Of a stretch of DNA of 64,000 nucleotides, positions 27,994-37,762 are shown piece after piece. Location: assembly GCA_037178855.1 (NCBI GenBank), contig JASJZC010000004.1, positions 2,418,001 to 2,482,000 of the forward strand. The letters are read 5' to 3'. The position numbers and the translations under genes were made by a program. Every line of letters begins with the position of its first letter. Within the stretch, counting starts at the first letter, position 1. The DNA comes from Oscheius sp. JU75 (taxonomy: Eukaryota; Nematoda; Chromadorea; Rhabditida; Rhabditidae). Under the pieces are notes generated by a model, which made no database searches, was not told where the DNA came from, and worked only from the letters and a program-made list of their open reading frames with translations.

Positions 27994-30153
27994 ATGTGGT
28001 CTCTTGTGCTCCTGAACCTGGTCTCCGCCTTCTACCTTCCTGGCCTGGCTCCTGTCAATTTTTGCGAGGATGTTCAGCCCGGATGTCAGGTAACCCTAGT
28101 CTCTTGATTCTTACTGTTGGTTTTTCAGTCCAATGTGACTATTTACGTGAATCATCTGAGCAGCGACCAGTCAGTCATCCCCTACGAGTACCACAGCTTC
28201 GACTTCTGTATTGGATCGGAGGACGAGTCGCCAGTCGAGAATCTGGGCCAAGTTCTTTTCGGAGAAAGGATTCGGCGTAGTCCTTACGAGGTCTCCTTTC
28301 TCCAGAACAAGACTTGCTCTCGGCTCTGTACAAAGAAGTATTCTGGACGAGACACCGAACAGAACCTGCTGCGTCTTCTGAAGGGAATCGTCCTCAACTA
28401 CCAGAACAATTGGATCGTCGACAACATGCCGGTCACTTTCTGCTTCGTGAACAGCGAGAAACTGAATGTCTGTACGACGGGCTTCCCTATGGGCTGCTAC
28501 GTGAATCAAGAAGGGAACCAGCAGCACGCTTGCGTTTTGGACAGTCGTCTCAGAGAGCCAGACACCTACTACATCTTCAATCACCACGACATTGAAATCG
28601 AATACCGCGACATGCGCCAGGAAGCGAATTTTCTGGACGAGAAAATTGGAGGGCGAATCATTCACATCAAAGTAACGCCGAGATCAATCAAGCACTCGGA
28701 GACCGACCTCAACTGTGGATTCGACGCTCCTCCTTTGGGTTTGAAGACGAAAGATGAAAAGACTCAGATCACTTACAGTTACAGCGTCCAATGGAAGGTT
28801 TGTCTCTTTCCTTTCTTGACTCATACAATGGTTTAGGAAACGGGCGTAAAGTGGACTTCCCGATGGGACTACATTCTGGACTCAATCCCTCACTCCAACG
28901 TCCAATGGGCCTCCATTGTGAACTCTTGTCTCATCGTCCTCCTGCTCTCCATCATGGTCGCAATCATCCTCTGCCGAGCTCTTTCGGCCGATATCACCGT
29001 CTACAACCGCCAGACACTCGAAGAGGAAGATGTAGGATGGAAGCTCATACATGCCGATGTTCGTTTTCTAATCTTTAAATTTTACACTTTAGCTTTTCAG
29101 GTCTTCCGTCCGCCTAGATTCTCCCTGCTTGTCGGTTTTCGTCGGAGCCGGCTGTCAGACTCTCTTCATGGTCTGCATTACTCTCGTCGTAGCCTGTCTT
29201 GGCTTCCTGAGTCCGGCCAATCGTGGAGCTCTCATTACTTTCGGAATCATCTTCTACGTCCTTTTCGGCATAGTAGCTGGCTACGTTTCTGCTCGTCTTT
29301 ACAAGGGTGAGCTCTTTTCAGTTCTTCATCCAATAACCAGTCTTCAGCCTTCTACGGAATCCACTGGAAGATGAATGTTGTGCTGACCGCGTTTCTCGTT
29401 CCCGGCGTCTTATTCTCCATTTTCTTCTTTACTAACACGATTCTCTGGATCAAGGGTTCTTCGGCAGCTGTTCCTTTCGGAACTCTGTTGGCTCTTCTCG
29501 GCCTCTGGCTCTTCATCCAGACTCCGCTGACGTTCATCGGAGCATATTCTGGTTTCAAAATGGACATTATTCCTGCTCCCGTCCGAACCAACCTCATCGC
29601 CCGAGAGATTCCCGAACAGAGCTTCTTCACTCGTCCTCTGCCTACCATGCTCATGGGCGGAATCCTGCCATTCGGGTGCATCTTTATCCAACTCTTCTAC
29701 ATCCTAAACAGTATCTGGTAAAATATATTCTATCTCTTCCCCTAAAAAAATCCATTCAGGTCCACACATGTCTACTACTACCTGTTCGGATGTCTTTCGA
29801 TCGTCGTTGCAATCTTCATCGTGACTACTTCTCTGACTACAATTTTGCTGGCCTACTTCCATCTGAGCGCCGAGGATTACCGGTGGACATGGCGTGGTTT
29901 CTTCAATGGAGGGTCGACTGCTGCCTATCTCTTCCTTTACTGCGTGCATTTCTTCAACACGAAGCTAAGCATCATCGGAACTGCCTCTGTGGTACTCTAT
30001 TTCAGCTACACGACCATCGCGGTCTTTATGTTTTTTCTCCTCTCAGGTATGTCTGTCCCTTCTTTCTAAATATGAAAATTTTCAGGAACCATTGGATTTT
30101 TGGCTACGTATGCCTTTGTCTGGAAGCTGTTCAGCGCTATCAAAGTGGATTGA
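27994..30153 (+). CDS. TM9SF2-type nonaspanin (nine-TM endomembrane protein)
   Basis: Golgi/endosome membrane protein of the TM9 superfamily, involved in cargo sorting and adhesion. The signal peptide and mature start read FYLPGLAPVNFCEDVQPGC. The lumenal domain shows PYEYHSFDFC, VENLGQVLFGERI, NYQNNWIVDNMPVTFC and the YYIFNHHDIEIEY block. Nine membrane segments follow, with conserved LGFLSPANRGAL, GSSAAVPFGTL, PLTFIGAYSGF, IPEQSFFTRPLPTMLMGGIL and AEDYRWTWRGF. The end KLFSAIKVD fits the family C-terminal sorting signal. Matches to human TM9SF2 are colinear. Between FRPPRFSLL and SVFVGAGC at about 29,130 the frame shifts by one base; see finding. AATAAA occurs at about 30,199. Confidence 0.93.
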
Positions 30154-30312
30154 GAAGACGTTCTTTAAAAAGTTCTCACCAATCTCAAAATCTCTTGTTT
30201 GTAATAAATGGTGACTATAACTTTTCTTGCTCTTTACTACATTTCACATTACATCTCTGCTCGGGGAGTCTGTTCATAAACTTAAAAACTAGATTCATCT
30301 AGAACATACACT

Positions 30313-30727
30313 TTACGACTGAGACGTTTTCCCTGACTTAATAGCTTCGGCCTCCATTTTCAGATCGTATAGTTGTCGAAGCTGTTCTTCTTGAAAATTG
30401 TCAAAGCCGTCCAGATCTTTTCCTAGTACGCCTTTCACAATTCCTTTGTTTGATAACTGAAAAGAAAAAACATGAAAGAAATGCTCTAGAGGTACATACT
30501 TGTTTTGAGAGTAGATTGCTGTATTTGATCCATTCGTTAAAGAATCCATGTAAGAACTTCTGATCTGTCACATCCTTGTGAGCGCGAAACTCAGCTTTTA
30601 CGTACTGGTCTCCGAGAAATCGAACTTGGGGCGGAAGACCGTAATGAAGACGCAAGATCCGCTTGAACAGGACGAGTGGAAACAATCGGGGCTCTACAGT
30701 TACTTCTAGCGCTTTCCTAATGGCCAT
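30313..30727 (-). CDS. Succinate dehydrogenase assembly factor 3 (SDHAF3/ACN9)
   Basis: Mitochondrial matrix LYR-family chaperone that protects the Fe-S subunit SDHB during complex II assembly (family knowledge). Two exons read FPLVLFKRILRLHYGLPPQV and RFLGDQYVKAEFRAHKDVTD, FLHGFFNEWIKYSNLLSKQ, then after a short intron GVLGKDLDGFDNFQEEQLRQ with LYDLKMEAEAIKSG. These follow the human order LYKRVLQLHRVLPP, LGDQYVKDEFRRHK, FLQEWEVYA, FRDEQIGQLQELM. ATG 30727 gives the family length (about 125 residues). It is the last gene of a minus-strand cluster beginning with dlat-1. Confidence 0.92.
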
Positions 30728-30749
30728 TCTCTGGGGAAAAAACATTATA

Positions 30750-30960
30750 AACAAAGAAAACGAGTAGGGAGACTTCAGGTAAAACAGATTAAAATACTTT
30801 TCCAAATTGCGTACTGCACTGCGTACATCTGAAACTTGGACAGCTAAAATACAAAAAATAACCTCGCAACTTTCAATCAAACTGCTGTTAAAAAGTGTTC
30901 TGGCCGGATGGAACGGGTCGAGGTAAGTTAGAATGTTCATTAAAACAATTTATACAACGA
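30750..30960 (-). other. Short open stretch upstream of SDHAF3, role unclear
   Basis: An open frame from ATG 30940 reads MNILTYLDPFHPARTLFNSS and VSDVRSAVRNLEKYFNLFYL and runs in frame into the SDHAF3 start. It may be a terminal exon of the upstream gene, a leader exon, or non-coding. No family is recognised. Confidence 0.25.
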
Positions 30961-31045
30961 CATAATTGAATGATTGGAAAAAAAAGACAGTGACAACGAT
31001 TTTGGAACATTTTTCGGGAAAACAATCAAAAATCAGGCAAAGTGT

Positions 31046-32158
31046 CTACTCAACAAAACGAATAGTGAAGTTGCTCGTGTCCAACTGAAGGTTCTTCGAC
31101 AAAGGCAACGCGCACAGAGCCACCCACGTCATTTTAAAGCGCTCATATGGCTTGCCATTTATTTGGTACATCGTTGTGAACTCGGTATTGATGTCGACCA
31201 GCTGAAAAAGAATACAAATAAAAAGAAAAATACCGACCTTCAAAGGATTCCTTTGTTTGATGAGCTTATGTACCTTCCAATACAGATCATCTACAGTCGC
31301 GATTTCATCGGAATGAGCAGCTGCATCGGATTGTGGCTTGAGATCAGCACCGTTTGACTCTGAAACGATTGACTATTAAGGTATGCAAACATCGAAATCT
31401 TACGTTGGTCTTTTTTGCCTTTTGCTTCATCAAAAACGGGCTTCTGCTGCGACTTATTCTCCAAAGTACCTACAATACGTTTGATGACGAAGTTGAACGG
31501 CTTGTCCGTCGTAGGAATTGGGGATTCAGGCGTCTCGAATTCTTGAATAGTATCCTCGACTTGGAACTTAACACGCTGAATCAGCTTCCTGGACGGCTTT
31601 TTATCTGCCGGATTCTTCAATATCGACTTTAGAACTAAGACCAAAATGAGTAGAATAATATTCAAAATTTACTATTCTTCACAGGTGACCAATCTACTCG
31701 TGGCCGTTGGTCGGCAGTATTCTTCGGCGAATAGGAAATGTCTTGATCCCAGACGATTTTACCGATTTTAGCCGTGAGCGTTCGACCGCAGCCGGGAACA
31801 AGATCCTCGGGAAGAGAGCATAAGTCCTCAGGTTTAGAAGAAAGTGAGAACTTTTTGGCGGAGGCGATATCTAAAATAACGAAGATATAATAAAAAAAAG
31901 AGAGCGCACTGAGATTATGAAGCAAATTTCCTAATTCATTTACAGGCGTTATCTCAGCAGAAGAGTCATCACCTCGAAGTTCCTCTGTCGACTTATTCAT
32001 TACCATCAAACTGTTGACTGTAGGCATCTTGTACAAACGCAGCGAGCCAGTCGAACTGTCCGATTCACTTCCGGAATCAGCCGATTCATATGAAGGCTGA
32101 AAAGAAACTCTCATTAAAAACAGACAACCTTCACCTTGTTCTTCCTGTAGTCCGTCAT
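31046..32158 (-). CDS. PP1-docking (SILK + RVxF) protein of unknown identity
   Basis: I do not recognise the family. The best start is ATG 32158 (MTDYRKNK), whose GTGAAG donor joins in frame to PSYESADSGSESDSSTGSLR. Further exons read MPTVNSLMVMNKSTEELRGD, KKFSLSSKPEDLCSLPEDLV and RVDWSPVKNILKSILKNPAD. The last contains a SILK motif followed 13 residues later by RVKF; this pair is the classic docking arrangement for protein phosphatase 1, as in KNL1 and CDCA2. Then come FNFVIKRIVGTLENKSQQKP, DLYWKVHKLIKQRNPLK and an exon ending FTIRFVE at 31046. Phosphorylatable SP sites (WSPVK, ESPIP) lie around the docking motifs. It lies 132 bp downstream of dlat-1, on the same strand. The C-terminal end is uncertain. 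Confidence 0.6.
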
Positions 32159-32290
32159 GTGTAGGCGATTCTGGAACCATTCAAAAAAAGCTCGGGCAAA
32201 TCTCTAAGTAAACATGGTGCTGGACCAATAATACAGCTACAACAAAAAATAACATTCAGTTCCTTTATAGATATATTAGTTCTATCCTAT

Positions 32291-34167
32291 CTATAGAAGC
32301 ATTGTATGGGGCTTCTCGAGGAACTCTTTGAAATGGCGGAGCCAAACAGCTCCCACAGCGCCATCAACGGTCCTGTGATCACACGACAAAGTAATCTTCA
32401 TAACTTTTGCAGTCCGATAGCCATCCTTCTCATCAGGAACAAGTTTTTCCTGAGCTCCTCCAACAGCAAGAATGCAGGATTGAGGAGGATTGATGATGGC
32501 CGTGAAGTCGCTCACACTACCGAACATTCCCAGATTCGACACGGTGAAGGTACCGCCTTGAAACTCGTGCGGCTGGAGTTTGCCATCACGGGCACGAAGA
32601 GCCAGCTCCTGGATTTCAGAGGAAATTGCGGCGAGACCCTAAAATAAGAGATTTAACTATCTCAACTGTAAACGAAACGACCTTGGCATGAGCATTGAAA
32701 ATAATGGGAGTGATCAGTCCGGCAGGCGTCGAGACGGCGACAGAAACATCTACTGCGTGATTTCTGCGGATGAAGGTGTTCATGAAGAAACTGTTACACT
32801 CCGGAACACGTTGGCAAGCAAGAGCTGATGCCTTTACGACGAAATCGTTGATGGACAGCTTGCCAGATCCGGAACTGCTCTTGAGCAAGTCATTCAGTTT
32901 GGAGCGAATTCTAAAACTAAGTTACAAGCATGAAGAGCAAAACTTATATAAAAAAAGAATCATCACTAACTGAATCAGATTGTCGAGGTGAATCTCGCTT
33001 GTCAAGTAGTAGTGAGGAATCGTCGATTTGCTCTCCGTGAGACGGTTTGCAATCGTTCGACGCATGTTTGTCAACGGGAAGTCCTAGAAATGAGTTTGTT
33101 GATGTTGAACGAAATAAAACAACGGTGTACTCCTGCTCGGAATGTCCAGCTCCTGCAGCCTTACCGGCTGTCTCAGTTTTCTTTGGAGCTCCCTGCAGAT
33201 CCGCGGCCAAGATTCGTCCATTCGGACCGCTACCAGCGACTTCTCCTAGATCCAAGCCTCTTGCAGCGGCTAGTTTCCGGGCGAAAGGAGTTGCACTGAC
33301 TCGGGAAGAAGCAGCGTGCTGCTGGGAAGGTGCAGTTGCTGCCGGTGATGGCTCTTCCTTCTTGGCCGGTGAGATTGGAGCCTGCTTCTCCTTTTTTTGC
33401 TCTTCATTCTTCTGAAAACAACATCTAAAATGTTGCAGAATGGACTTCAATAAGATGCTCATAAAACTTTTCGAGAATCTTGTTCGGTCCGTGTCACACG
33501 TTGGGAACAGTCAGTCTAGTATTTACCAAGGTGTCTCGATGTCGAAATAGTGAAGGAAATAGAGAAACGCAGCTTACTTTTGGCTTTTCGTTGGAAGGAG
33601 CAGCACTACTACTATCATCCTTGAAATCGGCAAAAGCAGCGACGTCTTCCTTGTTCTCGACAATGATGCACAGAAGCCGACCGATAGGAACATCTTTAGT
33701 GCCTTCTTCGATTATAATCTTCGCGAGAAAGCCCTCTTCCGGCGTCTCGAAACCCATAGTCGCCTTGTCAGTCTCAATTTCACACAGAAGATCGCCCTCG
33801 GCCAGCTCGTCTCCAACTTGTTTCTGCCAGCTAACCACACTTCCCATTTCCATCGTAGGTGACAACGCTGGCAAGGCCACGCGTTTATGAGAAGGGAGAG
33901 CACCTAATCGTTGAATTCAGCCAAAAATCAGATGCGACTAACTGCTGTACAGACGAACTCCTAGAAACGAAGTAGACAAGACGGTGCTTGAGGCATTTTT
34001 CAGCAGATTCGTCGACGTCTTTGTTGGGGGAAGACGACTGAAACTATGAAAATGAAATTGGGATGATGTTACCTCGAATTAACCGAGACTGTCGATGCAC
34101 AGCTAACAATACCACGGAAAGAGCCATAAGCACAAAGAGGAAGGGTTCTAGTCGGAATTTTTGTCAT
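32291..34167 (-). CDS. dlat-1: Dihydrolipoamide acetyltransferase, PDH complex E2
   Basis: Core E2 of the mitochondrial pyruvate dehydrogenase complex, transferring acetyl groups to CoA. A mitochondrial presequence ([19 protein letters not shown]..) is followed by one lipoyl domain ([20 protein letters not shown], with the lipoylated Lys in [12 protein letters not shown]). After a Pro/Ala linker comes the E3-binding domain ([20 protein letters not shown] with GSGPNGRIL). The catalytic domain shows [35 protein letters not shown] and the active-site block [14 protein letters not shown] (DHRxxDG). It ends [10 protein letters not shown] at 32291. One lipoyl domain rather than two distinguishes it from mammalian DLAT. 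Start 34167 gives the presequence. Introns are short. Confidence 0.95.
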
Positions 34168-34560
34168 CCTACAGACTGAAAACATATATTAGTGCTTCAG
34201 AGTCCAAAGGCAATCGAAGAAAACGCGCTTCGATAAAAAAAACCGAAATAAAACAAGGCATGATGAAGCAGATGGCGAACTATTTACAAGGATACTGTAG
34301 AGTTACGTTTTGAGATCCAAATCGTTCGTGCCAGGACCTTTGTTACAGCAATTGCGCGCGCTGGAGGTTGGTCGAAAAGAATACTCCGACACCATCCTGG
34401 GAATGATGAAGCAGGTGGTGAACGATTTACGACAAGAACTGTAGGAATGCTCAGACACGTTTCTCCTCTGATGAGTTGCCCTTTATTTTTGAACTACAAT
34501 TAAACACTCTGTCCCATCTACGGACACGGAGACTTACGCCTTCCTAACAACTCTAGGGTT
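34168..34560. other. Spacer upstream of dlat-1 with a duplicated 41-42 bp segment
   Basis: Mostly non-coding. The segment 34,260-34,300 (atgatgaagcagatggcgaa..) recurs at 34,403-34,444 with about 80% identity; both copies end in ctgtag. In the plus frame each reads MMKQ... to a stop, with no wider similarity. I cannot tell whether it is coding. Confidence 0.4.
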
Positions 34561-34561
34561 T

Positions 34562-34907
34562 ATGGAGCAACTAACATTCGCTGCTCACATTGGAACATAT
34601 GATGAACTTTACGAGTTGTTAAACCCCATACACAGTTTTGATTATCCAGTTTACTCTTACTTTTCATCAGAACCAGGAAAAGAGGTACCGTTGCCAAGTA
34701 TCCTCTTCTCGCGGAAGTATAATGAGAACTGCGTCGACCGGATGCGCGTCTTGTTGTCTCATGAACAGACTCCGTCTTCCGGAAACGCGGCGTCATCAAG
34801 AGCCCTATTATTGGCTCGAAGAGAGCTTCTGGAATACGAGACTGTGCTTCGTCGCCGGATATAAAGCACTCGCCCCCAAAAGCATCTTCATTCCAACGGC
34901 TATTTGA
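34562..34907 (+). CDS. Small uncertain gene upstream of the saposin-like gene
   Basis: Two plus-strand frames overlap here: one from ATG 34562 (MEQLTFAAHIGTYDELYELL, ending YETVLRRRI) and one ending EESFWNTRLCFVAGYKALAP. A good acceptor (tactcttacttttcatcag) ends at 34671, so an exon probably begins there. A minus-strand frame of 117 codons also covers the region. I recognise none of the three. The acceptor favours the plus strand. Confidence 0.3.
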
Positions 34908-34916
34908 GCCCAAACC

Positions 34917-35312
34917 ATGAATACCCTTCTCGTTCTCTGCTCACTTGCCGTCTTCTGCTCAGGTACTGTATCCTATGCCTCTTCCATTCCAATTGAATTG
35001 TCCAGTATGTTCCGCCTTTGCTACACCTCCTGGAGTTGACAACATCATGTCTTGTATGTTCTGCGAGATCATAACCGAGGCTTTCGAAAACGAAAGCACG
35101 CCAGCTGGAGTCGTTTCGACCATGTTTAGGTACGTTTAATGGAAACTAAACAATGAGGACGTTTCAGGAAGTGCAACAGAATGGGGTTGATGGAACCCGT
35201 GTGTGATCACTTTGTATCTATGAATGCCAAAAAGATTTTCGTAATGGCAAAATCGGGGATCCCTTCTGTAGAAATTTGCGAAAAGCTGGCTCTTTGTGAC
35301 GAGACTAGATAG
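34917..35312 (+). CDS. Saposin B-type secreted protein (nematode SPP-like)
   Basis: Small secreted lipid- or membrane-interacting protein. Exon 1 (ATG 34917) encodes the hydrophobic start of a signal peptide (MNTLLVLCSLAVFC); after a 43 bp intron it continues SVCSAFATPPGVDN. The mature domain has six cysteines in saposin order: SCMFC at the start of helix 1, RKC and PVC in the middle, and EIC and LALC at the end. Two further exons complete about 95 residues, ending CDETR. Caenopores of this fold can be antibacterial in nematodes; whether this one is cannot be seen. AATAAA follows at about 35,356. Confidence 0.82.
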
Positions 35313-35863
35313 ACGTGTAGATCGAGGAGGAAGAGAGAAGAAGATCCCAGACATCAGAATAAACGAGTTCTATTGTTTGACCACAGCCCTTCTCGTTTTG
35401 GAAAAGTTTTATGACTTGTTTGGAATAACAAGAGTTGAGTGAGACAAAATGACAAATGATTCAGATCTCTCTCACAATTAGATGGATGAATCCTCGTGGC
35501 AGAGTGGATAAAGAGGCCAACTCATAGTGAAACGACCAGGGTTCGATTATTTTCGAATGTGCGATGAATTGAATTAGGCTGAAGACGTACCCAATGATTT
35601 CTATTGCGTGACATCTGAGCACTTCTTTTTGTCTCTCTGCGAAACTGTCTTTTGTCGAAATCGAAATTGCCAATCGACTCCCGTTCCACTTATCGCCTGC
35701 CGTCGTTACGCAACGCCTTGTTTGGAACGAGATCCTCGAAACGGGATGGCTTTGATTCAAGACCGCCTACCCTTGGTCCGTCGGGTCTTTCACTCCGCCA
35801 AGTTGCGCAATCGGTATCTGCCGATCGTGTCCTTGTGTCTTCTCGTTTTGGAACACTTCCAAA
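35313..35863. other. Spacer with a tRNA-like element
   Basis: About 550 bp between the saposin-like and the Gly/Cys-rich genes. Apart from the tRNA-like stretch at 35,489-35,561, nothing convincing is visible; long open frames on both strands here do not match any family. Confidence 0.45.
35489..35561 (+). tRNA. Degenerate tRNA-Met-like sequence (anticodon CAT), probable pseudogene
   Basis: A perfect A-box (TGGCAGAGTGG, 35,497-35,507) and a near-perfect B-box (GGTTCGATT from 35,540) are spaced as in a tRNA. Between them lies a canonical anticodon loop CT-CAT-AG. The acceptor ends pair at five of seven positions, but the anticodon and T stems pair poorly. It is therefore a decayed tRNA or a tRNA-derived short repeat rather than a working gene. 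Confidence 0.4.
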
Positions 35864-36927
35864 ATGAGGATCTATTTATTCGCTCTCTTACCACTAATGG
35901 TGGTTTCCCTTGAAGTCGAAAAAGCTCCAACTGCTCGTGGAATGGGTCCTCCCGACTCGGACCTCCTCAATCCAGTAAGACCCAAAGGGAAGAGGAAACG
36001 AGCTGATGAGGAGACTGATGACTATAACGACGTGGACACACAGCCTATCAAGAACAAAGGTAGAATCTTTTGATTGTTGTTCAGCTGGGAATTTGCAGAT
36101 AACAGTGGACTGAAGTCGGTCACCTATGCTCCCATCACACAGGCCTATGACATTCCCAAGTATGCAGATGGTATGCCTTTTTCCTGTTTTCTATTAAATA
36201 TTCCCTTTAGTCTCCACCCTTTCTCCCATAGCCGAACAATATCTACAGAGCCAGAAGTCGAGAGGTGGCTCTGGCGTAGCTGGCGGAAACGGCGGGCGAG
36301 TGAATCAGCCCAGAAATGGCTGGAGTCCTGCCCAAGAACGACGGAAAGGATACTACTTCATGCACTATCCCTGGAACATGCTGCCCAAAGCCTACAGAAT
36401 CCGACCAAGTTATCAGTTCTATTACCCGACTCAATATCAAAACACTGTCTACTCTTACCCATCGAACCCCTACAGCGGTTTGTTTTTTATTAATTTGTAA
36501 CTCAAATCAATTAGATCCTTACGGAGTGTACCGTCAACTGATCCCTTGTGGCAGTCCAGGCGGATACTGCGGATATCAAGGCTATGGTGGAAGTGGCTGT
36601 GGAGGAGGTAGCTGTGGAGGCGGTTGCGGAGGTGGAGGAAGTGCTGGAGGATGTGGTGATAGTACTGGATACAGTGGAGATAATGACAGTGAGGAGACTG
36701 AGGAAGGAGACGAGGATGAGACGACTGGAGGAAAATCGGGAGAGACCAAGATCAACAAGGCCGATCCATTGGATGATTTAGGTTTTTAACTTTCTAACGA
36801 AAATTACTAACCCTACGATTTAGACTTGGAAGACCTGGAGAAATTGGACAAGGACAAGGGTGACGAGAAAGAGGGGGGAGTTGAGGAGGATGTTGAGAAG
36901 AAAAAGAAAAAGAGAAAAAATCATTAA
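35864..36927 (+). CDS. Secreted Gly/Cys-rich protein with acidic and basic tail
   Basis: Not recognised as a named family. ATG 35864 starts a signal peptide (MRIYLFALLPLMVVS). Five exons follow with clean short introns: a basic KGKRKRADEE segment, SVTYAPITQAYDIPKYAD, a Gly/Asn-rich stretch, and a Tyr/Pro-rich segment (YYFMHYPWNMLPKAYRIRPS, YYPTQYQNTVYSYPSN). A GGSCGGGCGGGGS-type run with regular cysteines comes next, then an acidic tail (DNDSEETEEGDEDE) and a final Lys run ending KKKKKRKNH. About 270 residues. Composition suits a cuticle, eggshell or other extracellular matrix protein; that is inference. Confidence 0.7.
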
Positions 36928-37083
36928 CCTCAGTCAAAAGATCTCAATCATTTGTAGATTATATCAGGGCCAGAATGCAATAAATAGACCGAGTTGTTTC
37001 GTCGATCCCTCCCTTTCCACATTGACAGTCAAACAGCCTTGTGACACTATTAATTCAGATATCCATGAGTTGCCCGTTCTCAA

Positions 37084-37490
37084 ATGTGGACTCTTCTCGT
37101 CCTAGTCATCACATTTAGTTCTGTCAAATGCTACGATTGCTATTCGAATGATCTATAATCGTCATTGGAGCTGGATGGACATTCATCCGTTGTCCGATGG
37201 GATACCACAAACTGAACAATTGCTGCAGAAAACATGATATTTGCTATGAGCAACAAATAAGGGGTAAAGTGTTTGTAAAACGGGTGTAAATTGGAATAGA
37301 GAAATGGGACTTACACTTTTGTGACTGTTTGCAGATGGCTGTCGACACGACTTTCTTCTGTCTAGTCAGTCAGCTCAATATTCTTTAGTAGCTTTTTCAG
37401 AAAAGTTTTGGAGCTGTGTTTTGCTCCGCGGTCCAACTACTAGGAGACACGCGTATCACTCGGCTGCCAAATCACTCCATACTCTCCAAT
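37084..37490 (+). pseudogene. Secreted phospholipase A2-like gene, apparently interrupted
   Basis: The active-site signature NCCRKHDICY (CCxxHDxC) of secreted phospholipase A2 is seen at about 37,212-37,241, after CPMGYHKLN, as in nematode PLA2-like proteins. A putative signal peptide starts at ATG 37084 (MWTLLVLVITFSSVKC) but meets a stop after CYDCYSNDL; the CCxxHD block lies in another frame with no obvious intron to connect them. A downstream exon (DGCRHDF..) follows a good CTGTTTGCAG acceptor. AATAAA at 37,488 closes the region. Either a splice site is missed, or the gene carries a frameshift. Confidence 0.5.
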
Positions 37491-37573
37491 AAACACTTTT
37501 TGAAGTTTCCTGGTTTTTGGTTTTTGAATTATCTCTCTTTTTGAAAAACTCTCCAATTAAAAAGTTCAAAGCA

Positions 37574-37762
37574 ATGTTCAAACTCTATACTGTCGACTGC
37601 GAGTATGTTTTCGCGCTTTCCCACTTCTGTAGGTTAGTGACTCTACTATCGACTCATTCTCTTCCAGAGCTACTGTTTCGAAAGATTCTGGCCGTGTATG
37701 TACTGTTTTTCCTAGCCATCTTCTTCTACACCTATTACTTCATCGAGAGCCCCAAGATGTAG
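37574..37762 (+). CDS. Possible small single-pass membrane protein
   Basis: ATG 37574 opens a 62-codon frame whose C-terminal half is a clear hydrophobic helix (ILAVYVLFFLAIFFYTYYF) followed by IESPKM and a stop, with AATAAA close downstream at about 37,778. The N-terminal half contains potential splice signals that would change the frame. No family is recognised. Confidence 0.35.
   Translation: MFKLYTVDCEYVFALSHFCRLVTLLSTHSLPELLFRKILAVYVLFFLAIFFYTYYFIESPKM

Noticed and set aside
28171-28665. 164-codon minus-strand open frame
   Set aside because: Antisense shadow of the strongly conserved TM9SF lumenal domain exon.
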